From contig JBNGIQ010009458.1 in assembly GCA_049999765.1 (NCBI GenBank), forward strand, positions 1 through 64,000: a stretch of DNA of 64,000 nucleotides, read 5' to 3'. Position 1 is the stretch's first letter. Each line of letters starts with the position of its first letter. The position numbers and the translations under genes are program-made. The notes under the pieces were generated by a model that did no database searches, was not told the origin of the DNA, and worked only from the letters and a program-made list of their open reading frames with translations. Shown in pieces: positions 17,902 through 30,151 of this stretch. This stretch comes from Phaeoceros laevis. Lineage: Eukaryota; Anthocerotophyta; Anthocerotopsida; Notothyladales.

Positions 17902-20580
17902 ATGCGGGGGTGCAGAATCAGGGCTATTTGGATACTCAAACAGAACTCGAATGTCTTCTTCTCCAGGTTAAAAGTTAGTTGTGGTTCTCTGAATTTCGCG
18001 TTTCGTTCGAGGTCTTCTTGTAGCTGTAGGATGGCAGAGCTGCCAGGGATCGAATTTGACTTTGCATTGCACGGGGGCTGGATTACAATGTATGGAGCAG
18101 AGCCGGGGGTTTGTGATTCAGTCCGGGCGGGCTGACCATGGTTGGCCTAAGTGGCTTGATGGACTCTGGGCAGGCGGTTTCCAACGGTGGAGAGACAATG
18201 GCAACAAGACTGCAGAAAGCAGCAAGTTGGGAATGCTCAAACCCCCCAGACAAGTTATTGCCCTTTGCCTTCGGATGGCAAGATTTCGGAGCTGATAGCT
18301 GAGCGAAAGGCAAGGTGGTTTTCTCACGCTCTCTTCTGTCATCCGGACTTGTCGGCTTCAGCACATCCTTCTATCATGTTTCATGAGTGAGATCCATTTG
18401 ACTGACCACGTGTTCGCACATCTTGGTTCTCCAGGGATGGCACTATACAGTCCAGCGCGATCCGCGAGGTTTGGTCACTAGAGGGCACAGATTCGTGGGT
18501 GGATGACCCTGTCACCCGTTATGTTGTTAGTATCCAGCTGAAGACAGATGAAGGGGGCAAGCCTGCGTTGCTTTGGCCTCTGGTATTGCATTCGAAGGGT
18601 CAATACCAGATTTTGGTGTTACCTCTTGTTGAACCACACCATTTGGCTACGTACGAGGATCTATTGTGGCGCAATGATTGTGGTGGTGGAGGAACCAGTC
18701 TATCATCCATGCTGCTCGACTTACCAGGCATCACAGGGTAAGGATGGCGGTGTTCTTCAAAAAGTGGCTTCACAACCAGGAGCTTTGGCTTGAGTAAATC
18801 CAGGTACTCGTTTTCTGTGAGAATTTAACAATGTCTGGTTGTCTGAATACTTCAGGGCTTTTGCAGTGGCACACGCAATTGGCGATGTTGTCACTGGGGA
18901 TGTGGGAGAACCTGAGATGTTTCTTAACCCCGCTCCAACCCTCCTCGACAGCTTAACTGGAGGGATAGGGCTAGCTGCAGGTATAGCTTCGAGAGCCAAG
19001 CCAGTTGCTGCACCAGTGGCAGCAGCAGCAACAGCGGTGGCAGCAGTAGCTGGACAAGCGACATCTGTGATAACTGGGGCGCATGGTAAAACAAAGTCTG
19101 CCAACAAAGATGCTGTCAGGAGCTTCATAAGCAGTTCCATGCCCTTTGGTCAGTGCTGACCTACCCACGCATGCTTCCTGTTGTACGCAAGGTTGTAATT
19201 TTCAGCTTCGTAGCCTGGGGTGCTTGTTTAGTGATGTGCTATGCCTGTCATTGCAGGGACTCCACTGGATCTAAATGTGATCAACCTTAACAGTATACGA
19301 GCAAATGGCTTTTCAAGTTCAGATGTCCCACCCGGCGAGCAGAGACATCCAGCTTGGAAGCCCTATCTGTACAGGGGAAAACAGAAAATGGTCTTCAGTG
19401 TGCATGAGATCATTACAGCTGCTCTCTATGACCGAGATGACGTTGCTGATGTCATTGCAGTGGGAGGTCAGGTTATGTGTAGGGCAGATCTTGAAGGGTT
19501 GCCTGATGTTACAGTTCAGATGACTTGCCCAGGCCTAGGCTCTGGTGCTCTCAGCTTCCACCCCTGTGCCCAATCACCAGAGCACGCATCAGGGACACAC
19601 AGGGTCACCTTCTCACCACCCCTTGGGAACTTTGTCTTGGCTCGGTATCAAGCCTTGCCTGCCTCCCTCAAACTTCCACTGCAGGGGTTCTATCAGCTAT
19701 CTATGGTTTCAGACGATGAAGGAGCATTTCTAATCAGGATGAAACTGATGGAAGGGTACAAGTCTCATATGGTGCTGGAATACTGCACTCTCACTCTACC
19801 CTTCACTCGACGGAAGGTAGTCAGCGTGGACGGCACACCCTCTGCTGGAACATTTGTCACCACTGATCATCTAATCGAATGGAGAGTTTCTGCCAATAGT
19901 CGGAGCCTATTTTCCAAGGCTGCAGAGGAGGTGACCTTCTCAGGCACCATCAAGTTTGCACCCCAGTCATCAACAGGTACCTCCAACACATCGGACAGGC
20001 ACGCCCTGTACCCTGAAGAGGAGGTTGAAGTGGATGTGAAGAACCTGGAAAAAACTGGAGATTACTACGACAGCAGTGCGAGAAATGGTCTCCCTGCAGT
20101 AGATTGGGAAGAACCTTTCACTTGGGATGCGTACAGCTATGCTAGAGTGAGTGTCTTCCCTCAAACGTCCCATGCTACCATAAAAATCCCTCGCAAGTGC
20201 TGCTGACCGTGTGCCGCAATCTCTGCTTTCAGGCTTCACTGAAGGTTGTGGGGGGCACCATATCGGGCTTCTCCATCGACCCCAAGGCGGTAGTTTCCAC
20301 TGTCTAGGTTCCAGTCCACGCTTCTATGCACATGCCGCCTAATATCATCCTGATCACTGCTCCCTGCCGTGATGCATGCAGGTCACAGTGTATCCCGCAA
20401 CTAAGGCACCCACAGAGTTATTTTCACAGGTGTGTTGTCTAGTCCCAATACTCAGCTGCTTTGTTCATGTGACCCGGTCGTGGCCCTAAGACTGCTCTCC
20501 CCGCACAGGTGATCTCAGGGGATTACATATTCTGGAATTCGTTGGGCAAGTCCCCACACTCAAGCGGCACAGCTCAATAA
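17902..20580 (+). CDS. AP5M: AP-5 complex subunit mu
   Basis: Eight exons join in frame: 17902-17966, 18174-18314, 18435-18737, 18856-19148, 19257-20146, 20233-20289, 20382-20429 and 20509-20580, giving 622 residues, the usual length for plant AP5M. The protein is the medium subunit of the AP-5 adaptor, which sorts cargo at late endosomes. Diagnostic blocks: N-terminal IRAIWIL-QNSNVFFSRRFP, DSWVDDPVTRYVV, LLWPLVLHSKG, LVLPLVEPHHLATYE, AHAIGDVVTGDV, SFISSSMPFGTPLDLN, GFYQLSMVSDDEGAFLIR, RLMEGYK-like KLMEGYKSH, DWEEPFTWDAY, SGFSIDPKAV and the C-terminal SGDYIFWNSLGK. All splice sites are GT-AG and all phases agree. The C-terminal half is the mu-homology domain. Confidence 0.95.
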
Positions 20581-20911
20581 CGCCGGATGGCCATCTCCCA
20601 AGATAGTCAGTCAGATTTATGTATCGCGTTGTGTCCCTTTGTTACAAATGTACGTTTTATTTAAAGTTCTGTCGGTCACCATGTGACTGCGCTCATAAGG
20701 TCTCAGATCTTATGTTGGTCCCAAAGCCTTTCTTTAAGAAAGCAAGAGCGAACAAGTGATGGCCTTGTCTGCCAGCAGCTGTGCACGAGCGATATCAATT
20801 CAGTTCAGTTTAGAGTTGAGGCTGTGGAGGAAATGGCAAATCCTGCAAGGTTGGCACCAGCCCGTAGACATGTCAAAATTGTTAGGGCAAAACAGAACGA
20901 GGTGCTTCCCG
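20581..20911. other. Convergent 3' flanks of AP5M and ALG13
   Basis: 331 bases between two stop codons on opposite strands. There is no separate gene. Confidence 0.6.
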
Positions 20912-21433
20912 CTAAGAGTAGCCCAAAAACCGGTCCACAGTACGAACCATCGCTGTGGGGGAGGAAGGAGGGTAAGGCACCAGCGCTGCCATATCCATGC
21001 CCCGCACCACGTCAAGGAGAGTGGCAGGGCTGGCGCACAGCAAGTGCTTCCTCTCGGCCAGCTCCTCCGCCAGCTCGCTCTGGTGATTGTCCATAAGTGC
21101 CTCGTTCACCACAACCACCAAGGGCTTCCCGGCCCGCAACGTCTCGAAGATGCTCCCTGAGCCGGCGTGGCTGATCACCAGAGACGCCGACCGGATGTGC
21201 TCGCCTATGTCAGGAGCGAACTTGAAGAAGTCGACATTGAGGCCGCCCCTGGTGCGGTCGGCATTGGAGGAGGAGGGCAGGTAAGAGCCCCGCCCCAACT
21301 GAATGAGCAGCGAGGAGAAGCCGCGCTCCCGCAAGACCGCCTTCAACTCAGGCGCGTCCACTGCCTCCACCAAGGCGTCGAAGCGGGTGGTGCCGACGGT
21401 CACGAATACCTTGCCATCCACCCATCTGTCCAA
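20912..21433 (-). CDS. ALG13: UDP-GlcNAc transferase subunit ALG13
   Basis: A single exon of 173 residues, full length for plant ALG13. It is the catalytic half of the ALG13-ALG14 enzyme that adds the second GlcNAc to dolichol-PP-GlcNAc on the cytosolic face of the ER, early in N-glycosylation. Visible motifs: VFVTVGTT-FDALVEAVD (residues 9-26), LLIQLGRG (42-49), SASLVISHAGSGSIFETLR (82-100, the sugar-nucleotide site) and NHQSELAEELAERKHL (116-131). There is no membrane segment, as expected since ALG14 supplies the anchor. It is convergent with AP5M. Confidence 0.95.
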   Translation of the reverse strand: MDRWVDGKVFVTVGTTRFDALVEAVDAPELKAVLRERGFSSLLIQLGRGSYLPSSSNADRTRGGLNVDFFKFAPDIGEHIRSASLVISHAGSGSIFETLRAGKPLVVVVNEALMDNHQSELAEELAERKHLLCASPATLLDVVRGMDMAALVPYPPSSPTAMVRTVDRFLGYS

Positions 21434-21892
21434 ACCTGGGACTACCAGCTAGACGTTCTCCATCAAACCCTAAATCCTACAGGCTTTCGGGGGTCGAATG
21501 TGCCGGCCTTACTTTATTGCCGCGTTGGCAGTGGCGATTTGGCACAACGCTGAGTGCGCACTGCTCGCGCACGTGGCCACACGCCGGGCAATGCGTTTGC
21601 CGTTTGCAGTTTGCACCTCCCCCTCGCAAGTGTCCCAAGTCAATGAACGAAGAAAAGGGTTTTCCGACACCCTCAGCTTCAAATACCGAGGCACATGGCA
21701 TTCTTCAGCATTCCGCCCAGAGCAACTGCACCGTCGCTGTCTTTGGCCGTTACTGGTACCTCCTCATCGCTGGGTTGCTTTAGCAAGGCAGAAGGATGTG
21801 ACGTTGCAAGAGCGCGAAGCAGAGTGATAGTGTCCTAAGCCTGACCTTGAGCTGCTCTGGCAAAGCGCAGGAGTCTTCTTCCAGCTGAGGCG

Positions 21893-22610
21893 ATGGCGTC
21901 CCGCATTTTGGCCCTGGCGGCAGTCTGGATGACCCTGGCTGCGGCAGTGCGCGCCTCCGACCCCGAGCTCACCACCGACTTCGCGGTGCCGGCGGGAGTG
22001 GACCCTGCCACCATCAACTCCACCTTCTTCACCTTCACCGGGTTCCGGGGCGGGGTGCAGGCCGCCAATGGCACTTTCGGGGTGAAGCGGGCCTTCGAGG
22101 GGGCGTTCCCGGCTCTGCACGGCTTGGGCGTCTCCATCGCCATTGTCGAGTACTTCCCGGGCACCACAAACCCGCCTCACACCCACCCCAGGGGCACAGA
22201 GGTGCTGTATGTGCTGGAGGGCGTTCTAAACGTCGGTAAGTAGGCTGCGACTTCAAATTTGGTTCTGGTGGCAGCAGTGCAGACCTTCCGCTCCTCCTCC
22301 ACCCTGACGGGTGCATTGTGCTGCTTGCCTGGACTGGACAGGGCTCGTTGATAGCACCAACAAGTTCTTCGGCCAAGTTCTTCAGGCAGGTGATGTCTTC
22401 GTCTTCCCCAAGGGCCTCATCCACTACCAGATCAACCTGGGCAAGGAGCTGGTGAGGGCCGTTGCCTCGTTCAGCAGCTCCAACCCCGGGACTATCCAGG
22501 TCGGGGCCAACCTGTTCGCCTCTGGTGTGCCCGACATTGCTCTCACCACTGCCTTCAAAGTCGAAAAGTCTATCATTGACACCCTGCAAGCTGCATTTGC
22601 TCCAGTATGA
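21893..22610 (+). CDS. Germin-like protein (cupin)
   Basis: Two exons (21893-22235 and 22342-22610) give 203 residues. Germin-like proteins are apoplastic cupins binding manganese, some with superoxide dismutase or oxalate oxidase activity. Residues 1-21 form a signal peptide. Germin box 1, G-TTNPP-HTH-PRGTE-VLYVLE-G, supplies metal ligands His96, His98 and Glu103. Box 2, GDVFVFPKGLIHYQIN, supplies His142. It is odd that the two N-terminal cysteines that form the usual germin disulfide are absent, and the mature protein has no cysteine at all. This points to a divergent subclass. The intron joins AAC-GTC-G to GG-CTC and is phase 1. Confidence 0.93.
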
Positions 22611-23809
22611 TTTCGAGTTGCCTACCTGTGTGACTCCAGCTTGTTTCTCTGCCCGCTTTCGAGGTTCCTCAGCTAATCTAGATCTGTGCTGTGAGGGAGA
22701 GGAATTAGCCACCCAAGCAATCGCTTGAACTTGGACATGACAGCTTAGAAGAATTCGAAGGATCAGGATTGTATAATATTATGTACAGGACACGTTCCTT
22801 GAGTGAGCATACCAGGTGCCACTCACGCATTCTCATGAATCCAAGCACCCGGTCTCAGCCACCAACATTTCACTCACCTCAACTCCAAATCCGGGTGCAT
22901 GTACCAATCTAGCTAATAGCATGTAAACCAATCGATCGATAAGCCTTTTCACATAAAATTTAAACAGCCCGGACAAAGCAGGTGACAACAATTCAATCCG
23001 AGCACAGGCCACGTGCTGAGACCAGAAGTATGACAGCAGCATATCTTACTTGAGATAAAAAACAAACAGATACCGCCTGTCGGCATACCACTTCCCTGCT
23101 GTGAAACGGTGAAACCAACACAGTACAGCTAGCAGGTGCCACCATTCTCATCAGTCGGATTCTAGCACTACAGTACAGCTAATTTCAGCAGGTGCGAACA
23201 TTCCAGTCGGATCCTAGCTACAAGCAAGCTTTTCCAAGTGAGTCTGGCCCACGTCAACAACTTGCCCGACAACTTACCCAGATGGGAAAGTGAAAGAAAT
23301 GAAAAAGCTCCCGGAAAGCTTGAGTGCAATCCAACTCGTCAGCTACAGTATGATCAATGTGGCAAGACTGTGTACTGGCTTCATACTTGCGGTCTAATAT
23401 CGGTCGTCCATAACGTCATCCTTGGAGCTGAGGACCTTATGAGGCGCCAGATGGCGCCTGCTCCTTGCAAGGCAGGAGCTGTAGCAAACAGCTGGCGGGA
23501 ACATGGCCTTGGTAGAGCTACAGTATTCCACTTTTTATCGAATTTCTGCATGCTCTGCAACACGATGAGACGTCATGAGGTCAGAGCATGCACCAAGGAT
23601 GAGATGAGGGAGCCCCATTTACGTTTCTTTACACATACCCGGCCTTCAGGCGAGATATCGTCCGGGTGGTGGATGGCAGGCCTAAATGTGCACCACTCGC
23701 AACGACTTAGGTGCAAATTAGACTTACCTTGCCTTCTTTTTCTCGACATTGTCCAAAATGGTACACAGCCGAAATGCACCGCGCACCGTCGACAATTAGA
23801 TCTGTAGGA
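22611..23809. other. Intergenic with short repeats
   Basis: Imperfect direct repeats at about 23120-23220 (CAGTACAGCTA, GCAGGTGC-A-CATTC, CAGTCGGAT-CTAGC). A 189-codon open frame on the plus strand (23238-23807) resembles nothing, and its 3' part overlaps the edge of the LINE relic antisense. I do not treat it as a gene. Confidence 0.5.
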
Positions 23810-24540
23810 CATTTGAAGGACATGAAAATGCTGGGAAACGCATTTGTTAATCCCTGTGGGGTGGTGATCTGGACTTTACAGACTTGGTAGAGAATTTGTG
23901 TAAGACGAATAAGTGAAGTGGAGAGGTTAGAGGTGTGAAGGGCCTGCCAAAGGAGTTGTCGTGGGACAGTATCGAAGGCTTTATGCAACTTGAAGTCAAC
24001 GAAGCATGTGTAGAGTCGCTTATGCCGAATCTTACGGTTTTCCATGATGATACGGAGTGTAAAGACATGGTCCAGACTCCACATGCAGTGTTGAATTCAC
24101 GTCGAGATCCCGCAGAGTATTGTCGAGTAGTGAGTTGGCTATGGTCAATGACATTTGGGTGTTGCAAATCCTAGTTAATAGTTTATGAAATATGAAGTTC
24201 ACCATGACCGTACGGTAGTTAGATGGGACATCTCGTCTGCAGTGTTTGAATATGGGATAGGTACGCAATGCTTGCTCCCCGTTGCGGTGGAAGAATTCCC
24301 TCTGTGAGGATCCCTTGAAAGATAATTAGGATGAGAGTGATGAAGGAGGTATCTTGTAGTAGTTGTAGCATTTCCGCTTGTAGTCCGAACTGATGCCGTG
24401 TCTTCCCCTTTTTGAGGGTTTGAATGGCTTGTATGATGTCTTCATTGGTGATGACACCAATGAGACAATTGTCTGTGTAGGGGAAGAGAGAGGAGTTATC
24501 TTGATGTTGGGGGGATGGAGATGAGTAGGGATGTTTACCA
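23810..24540 (-). mobile_element. LINE reverse-transcriptase relic
   Basis: The minus strand contains fragments of a non-LTR reverse transcriptase in different frames. In order these are DNEDII-AI-TLKKGKTRH-like fingers near 24360-24450, NYRTVMVNFIFHKLLTR near 24170-24215, and the core LDHVFTLRIIMENRK...LYTCFVDFK near 23970-24075 with KAFDTVPRQLLWQAL just after it. Stops and frame changes separate them, so it is inactive. No ends or target duplications could be located. Confidence 0.8.
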
Positions 24541-24778
24541 TACTAGAACCACGTTCGAATGTCGGGAATATGGTTTGCTATCCTTGGTTGTCTTAGTAGT
24601 TTCCAGAATTTCTTCCGGTTTTTGCGCATTCGTGTTGGTTACTGAGCTGTTTTTGTATTTGATTCCTTTTCCATTCAGTATATTGCCTGTATTGTTTACG
24701 GATTTACGATTGTGCTGTGATTCTGTGAGATCTATGTTGGTTCTGGATCCTCTACGAAACAACTATGAAAGACACTAC

Positions 24779-24882
24779 AGGTTATGCTTACAGGCTATGC
24801 AATCTCCAAGAATGAAGAGTTGTCCNNNNNNNNNNAGGTTATGCTTACAGGCTATGCAATCTCCAAGAATGAAGAGTTGTCC
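24779..24882 (+). repeat. Identical 47-bp flanks around an assembly gap
   Basis: The 47 bases before the gap (24779-24825) are repeated exactly after it (24836-24882). Either this is a real tandem repeat or the two contig ends overlap and were not merged. Confidence 0.9.
24826..24835. other. Assembly gap (10 N)
   Basis: Ten unresolved bases with duplicated flanks. Confidence 0.99.
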
Positions 24883-25013
24883 TGCTACTGGAGAGTCGTA
24901 ATATGTTCATGAAGATTATGAAGAATGGCAAGGAAAGGGTGGTGTGTATAAAAGACACTTCCTGAGGAGGGTAGATAGACAAACACAAGGAAGAGGGGTC
25001 CATCGAAGTTTTC

Positions 25014-25262
25014 ATGATCTACTTTGATGGACATACAGCTCTTAAGGCGAGGGAGAACTTTGACCAGGCTGAACTTTGTAGTTTCATGAAACTGAGTTCA
25101 TGGGACATGCTGTACGAGGTGAAAGCCAGTTCAATTCGACAAGCCAGAGAACTGTCAAGCAAAATATTGAATCTCGACGGGAGTCAAATTTCAGAGTCAG
25201 GTAAAGAAGCTCTAAGAATTGCTGTCCATTTTATTTTAGCCCCCCGGGGTGTGTCACAATAA
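25014..25262 (+). other. Unrecognised 82-codon open frame
   Basis: A frame starting MIYFDGHTALKAR with amphipathic composition. No family is recognised, no promoter or splice context is seen, and it lies downstream of an assembly gap. It may be an exon of a truncated gene or chance. Confidence 0.2.
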
Positions 25263-25621
25263 GGGCCCTTTTCAAGCCTGAGAGCCAGTGATCTAGAGGA
25301 GAACGTCTGTTTTTTGAGAGTTTCACAGCAACCTTATTACGGAACGCATGGCGAGCGATTGCCAGCTCTTTCCCGCCCACGACTCCATCGGAATGCAGTA
25401 TCGACATTAATCCAGTCAGCCAGTCCGGCCAACTCTGTTCCGGCCCGTTCTACTTAGAGCCAAGATTTGGTACAGGTGGGTTTAAAGCAAGCTTGCTAAT
25501 GACCAAGCTAAAGAATATGCAGTGTCTTGCTCTACCTCTAGTCTACCTTCGTCCGTTACAGCTTACAGACATGCTTCACCATGCGTGAATCATGTCTAAT
25601 GTACATCCTCCAGAGACCCCA

Positions 25622-28600
25622 CTATACACTGGATTCCTTCATGGACTCCTCAACGAGCTCCAGACATCGGTGCAGCACACTCATCAGGGTATCTAATGCA
25701 AGTGACACATCATGCCCTATTTCCACATTCTTCTCTTTCTCCAAACTCAGCTGAATTGAACCAAGAGCTTCTCGCAAGGGCAACAGCCACCTCTCACGAG
25801 TTTTCGTAAGGCTCCCCTTACTTAGGACACCAGTGTAGTTTGTCCTTCCTGTCAGTCAAATTCTTACGAGTTAGCAAAAGCATCCCTGGATTGCAGAGTC
25901 GTCAGCAAAAGCATCCCTGNNNNNNNNNNTTGCAGAGTCGTCAGCAAAAGCATCCCTGGATTGCAGAGTCGTCAGCTAGTTAAGCGCAAGCTTGGTATAC
26001 CTGAGGTTTCTCGTATAAGGAGGAATCTGTACAAGTTCAAGGCCCCCAGGATCTGCCACCAAGCATTATGATTCGAATCAGAAGCAAAAATCGAAGGCTC
26101 ATGACCATCATACAGAGTATGGGACCCGCAAAGAGCAACAACGACGCTATCAGGGAGGCAACATACAGAGTCAATATTGGCTGGTGTCTGCAGAATGTCT
26201 CTTCCAGCACGCTCAAGCACATGTTCCAGCACATTTACAACGTCTGGCTTCACAAAAGGTGAGACTGTATGCTCCGCTTCTCTCAAGGTTGGATTTTCTT
26301 TTGCAGGCCAGGCCCTTGCAGTTTCGTCCTTCAGACAAGTCAACAACAGGGAAACCTGCCAGGGCATGAAATGATTGATTAGCGCCAGTGCAGAACGAAA
26401 CTTGTATACTAGGCTTAAATCTCACAATCGAGTCTTGATGCAGACTAGCGAAAGACTGTTACCATTGATGGATATGGGCTGCTACTAATCAGAGCTTTGA
26501 GAGCCTCGAACCTTGCATGTCCCGGTAGACCTCGTTTGATCACCTACGTGTCATTCCAAACATATCAGCTAGAGGTATCACCTGCAAAGGACCCGACCAA
26601 ATCACAGGGTTACTGGTACCAACAAGATTGCAAACGTACTCCGTCCAGCAAAGAGAATGTTTTCCGGCGTAGATCTGGCTTGCCACAAGTTACAAGAACT
26701 CCTTGTAATAACTGCTTACAACAAGCACAAACATAAGAATAGTACCATACTTTAATATGCGCTGCTAGTACTGGAGGCCCTGCTAGCAGTTCTTGTGCGT
26801 TCAAGTGGTAGGGGCTTTTGAAATGCAAATTTCAAAAGATACCTGCAAAGCTGGCATGACGTTCACAGTAATAGTTGGCCAATCATCTGCTTCGCTTTTG
26901 CTCCATGACAAACTCGCAGCTTGAAGGATACTTTGCATGAGGAAAACTCCTTTCTCTACGAGCTGCCATGATGTTTCTGTTGTGTTCAAGACCAGTAAAG
27001 TACTGGCGAGATTCAAAGCTTCTAGGAAAGCAGTGCCAGATGATATATTGTCGGGGAGCACAGGATGTTCACCAAATGCATAGGCCACAATCTCGTACTT
27101 GAGTGCCCAATACACTGCTCTGGCAGGGAGTCAGCAAGAAGTCAGTATTCACACAGAGCGCCTCTATCAGAGCAGCGTAGGGAGACAAGTTCCCTGTCAC
27201 TGTCACACTGTTCATTACCTAACTAACACAATGGGAAAACATGAGCAAGAATAAGACGATAGGTAGAGATGCATTACCAGCAAGTGCAGCTCCTCGTTTT
27301 GTTTCCTGCTGAACATCGTCAAAATCTGCTTGGTCGCAGTCTGGATGCAAAAAACACACACTACTTACCCAGAATGAATACCAAAAAAATGGAGTTGATC
27401 AACATTACACGACATGCAGTCTGCCAACTGGCTCACCATCCTGCTCCATCATGCTCTCAGTGTTCCCACCTTCTGCAGGAAGCAAGCGAGTATACTACAG
27501 TTGCAGACAGTGTGCATATCTTCACATGTCATTTCAAACGCCCAGTCTGCCAAAGCAAAGAAATGTTCAGAAACCACCACGTTCTTTACCTTGACAGGAA
27601 TATATCATGTAAACAATTTGATGCCCATCTAGCAGTGTTGATAGGGAAAGCCCACATGAGTGCAACAACTCGGTCATTTCTACCAGTAAGTCTAAGGCTT
27701 TCGGTGATGGTACAGCAAACTTCAAACCAGCGGATGCTATTCCCTGCAAATCATCAAACAGACAGCTTCAAGATCGCCACACTCCCTAGCCGATTATTAT
27801 GACACAGGTTTCCAGTAACCTTGCAAACGCATATTCCAATATAAAAGAGAAGAGGGCAACCTCCAAGGGAGAGAGAACCAAACCAGAAGTTGCAAAACAA
27901 AAAGTCCAAGAACGTGCTGAGCGCGTTGGAGCTGCTCATCTCCCTACAAAACAAGGCTGCATATGAAAATCTTCCTTCACATGCCGGATTCAGGCCACAA
28001 CAAGGATTTTGAATTGTTCCATACCAGAGAAACTTTGTTGTATCCATCTCTTATAATTTGTGCAAGGAGAACATACTCTTTAACAAAATTGATCTCTCCA
28101 TCGTCAATCTCCTCGAGCATCTTATGGTCTTTTCCCTGAACAGATGGCCCCTCCTTTGCGATGGAAAGGGTACTCACATGCGAGATTGTCAATAGTTCAT
28201 CTAGCTGCTCGATGCCATGCCTGGCTACTCGTAGAAGTCCTTGCGAAATATCCTGAAAATAGTCAATGTGCCGTTTTTGCACGCGAGAAAAGACTGGTAC
28301 ACAACAATGAAACCATATCACTGTTGTGTAATGCCCAAACTGTTGCCCACTTATTCATTCCATGTGGTTAAAAATGAAAGAAGTACTTAAAAGGAACAAT
28401 TGGAAAACACACCGATTCCTAGACCATGTACGATGGAGCGACAGAAAAACACGTTTTCAAGGGAAGCATCCATATTAAGTGACTACACACACAAGATGGC
28501 AGTGTTAAAATTTCGAAAACAAGAGGTGAAGAAAGAAACGGCGAAGTAAGCTTATTCCCTACTACCTCCATGAATAGAACAAGCAGCTCACGAGGGCTGG

Positions 28601-29140
28601 ACGTGTTTGCCAGTCCATCGATTATTGCAGCAGAGTAATCTCGACACTTGTCTGATACTCTGTTGTAGTTCACCAGGACCTGCGGCAATTCCCATCCAAT
28701 GCGTTCAAAAAGAATCTGCACACAAGAGCTGTCCACGTTAATAGACTTTTGCAGGTACGAGTACGAAAACACCATTGCCAATAGTAGAATCAACAACCTG
28801 GCCATCATTCGTTAAGGGATCAAGCAAAGTCTTGGATAGCTCCAGAAGATTTTCACAGTGTTCCCGCTTGTCAGGTTCCAGGTCTTCCAGTTCTTCAATG
28901 TGTTCTCCGGGGACTGGTGTCGCCAAAATGTTGATAAACTCCATGGCAGCTGCTGCTGACTCTTCGCACTCCACCACCTGGTAGTCGTGACAGAACATAT
29001 GAGCTAAGAGCATCTTACCTCCTCACAAGCAGGGCACTACTAATTTTCCAGGGGCTTCTGACAGCAGACAGTCACTCACAAACCTCCTGACAACAACATT
29101 GCGCAGCTTGCTGTAGCCGTTCCGCAAGGGAGGAAGCCAT
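25622..29140 (-). CDS. ALF4: ALF4 / glomulin-like protein (aberrant root formation 4)
   Basis: A multi-exon minus-strand gene. The first exon (29084-29140) reads MASSLAERLQQAAQCCCQE, the second begins VVECEESAAAAMEF, and the last exon (25622-25848) starts at the residue completing (R)TNYTGVLSKG and ends LELVEESMKESSV. Blocks shared with plant ALF4: VSDKCRDYSAAIIDGLAN-SPRELL (about 28575-28660), ELLHSCGLSLSTL (about 27650-27700), WWQILGALNLYRFLLI (about 26015-26060) and the TNYTGVL end. ALF4 is the plant counterpart of glomulin. It binds the RING protein RBX1, restrains cullin-RING ubiquitin ligases and is needed for lateral root formation. The exact borders of the middle exons are not all resolved here. 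A 10-N gap (25920-25929) falls in the last intron. Confidence 0.88.
25889..25977 (+). repeat. Short tandem repeat spanning an assembly gap
   Basis: A 32-bp unit containing GATTGCAGAGTCGTCAGC and AAAAGCATCCCTG repeats about three times, with a 10-N gap at 25920-25929 inside it. It lies in an ALF4 intron. Confidence 0.85.
25920..25929. other. Assembly gap (10 N)
   Basis: Lies within the 32-bp tandem repeat, so the true copy number is unknown. Confidence 0.99.
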
Positions 29141-29625
29141 GACGCAAGCCTAGACTGGGAATAACGACTTTTGATCAGGCTTGTATATGCTCAAACTTCC
29201 GCCAAAATGCCGCTGCATTCTTTGCTCGTGAGTCGTGACCGGAGTATTTCCCAACTTCAAAATCACCCTTCTGCGTGCCTCGAAAACAGAGCAGCTAAAA
29301 CTCCACCTCGCAGGCCCACAAAATGAATTTCAAATTGTACGCCGGATTCAAACCGTTGACGCAAACCCGCATGCTGCTGCAGGTGATGCAGCCTGGAGAA
29401 CCTGGCGGGTTCTCAAACCGCGTGTCCGCCTGCCATGTGTGTGCTTGGACTCCAATCATCCCAAGTGCACGGGATGGAACTGAAAACAGCAGTGTTGGCA
29501 CTAAAAATAAAGTGGGCTTTACCAACAGTACAGACTGTACAGTACTTTCAGAAATTCAGATATGCTTGGGAGTGCCATACTATAAATGAACTTCCTCCTT
29601 CCGCCTGAGTTATTAGACTTCAGTT

Positions 29626-29772
29626 ATGAATACCGAGGACGGCGAGGAGGTCAAGTTGCGTTTGCGGGACCTTGTCCTGAATCCTCACTTGGATGTCATT
29701 CTTTTTATGCTTCCAGATGCAGCTGTTTTTATCGTTGTCGGTGCCCTGCATGGGCTGCATTACACAACGTAA
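29626..29772 (+). other. Possible 48-residue membrane peptide, weak
   Basis: ATG at 29626 opens a 48-codon frame (MNTEDGEEVKLRLRDL...) with an acidic N-terminus followed by a hydrophobic stretch, DVILFMLPDAAVFIVV, long enough to cross a membrane. A CTATAAATG box lies about 45 bases upstream (29579-29587). It matches nothing I know and is short enough to be chance. Confidence 0.2.
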
Positions 29773-30151
29773 GACGGATCAAGAGTACCCGCTCCCACAA
29801 GCATGACGGTGGCGGGGCATTCCCTGAATCCCTGTCAACGTTAACTTCGTCTTCTCCTGATCACAATCCTATCCTAGAAAAACCGTTTGATCACGGAGTA
29901 GTGTAAAGCTTCTGGAGCTTGCCCTTAGCGGTGTATCGTTCCAATGTCTCGGATGTGCATGTTTTGATAACTTCCAGAAGGAGACTAAAGAAATCCTTCA
30001 CAATATGACCCCAGAGTGCACAACCGTCTCACCCTTCGAATGTAGAACGACTACAGTGCTGACGGCTAGAATGAGCAACTTCAAAATAACAGATCAAAAC
30101 AGTGCTGGTTTCCGTTGCCGGAATTTGGGTGAGTTAACAGCCAGCTTCAGC

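Noticed and set aside
23238-23807. 189-codon plus-strand open frame
   Set aside because: No family, no promoter context, odd composition, and its end runs into the LINE relic. Chance openness is more likely.
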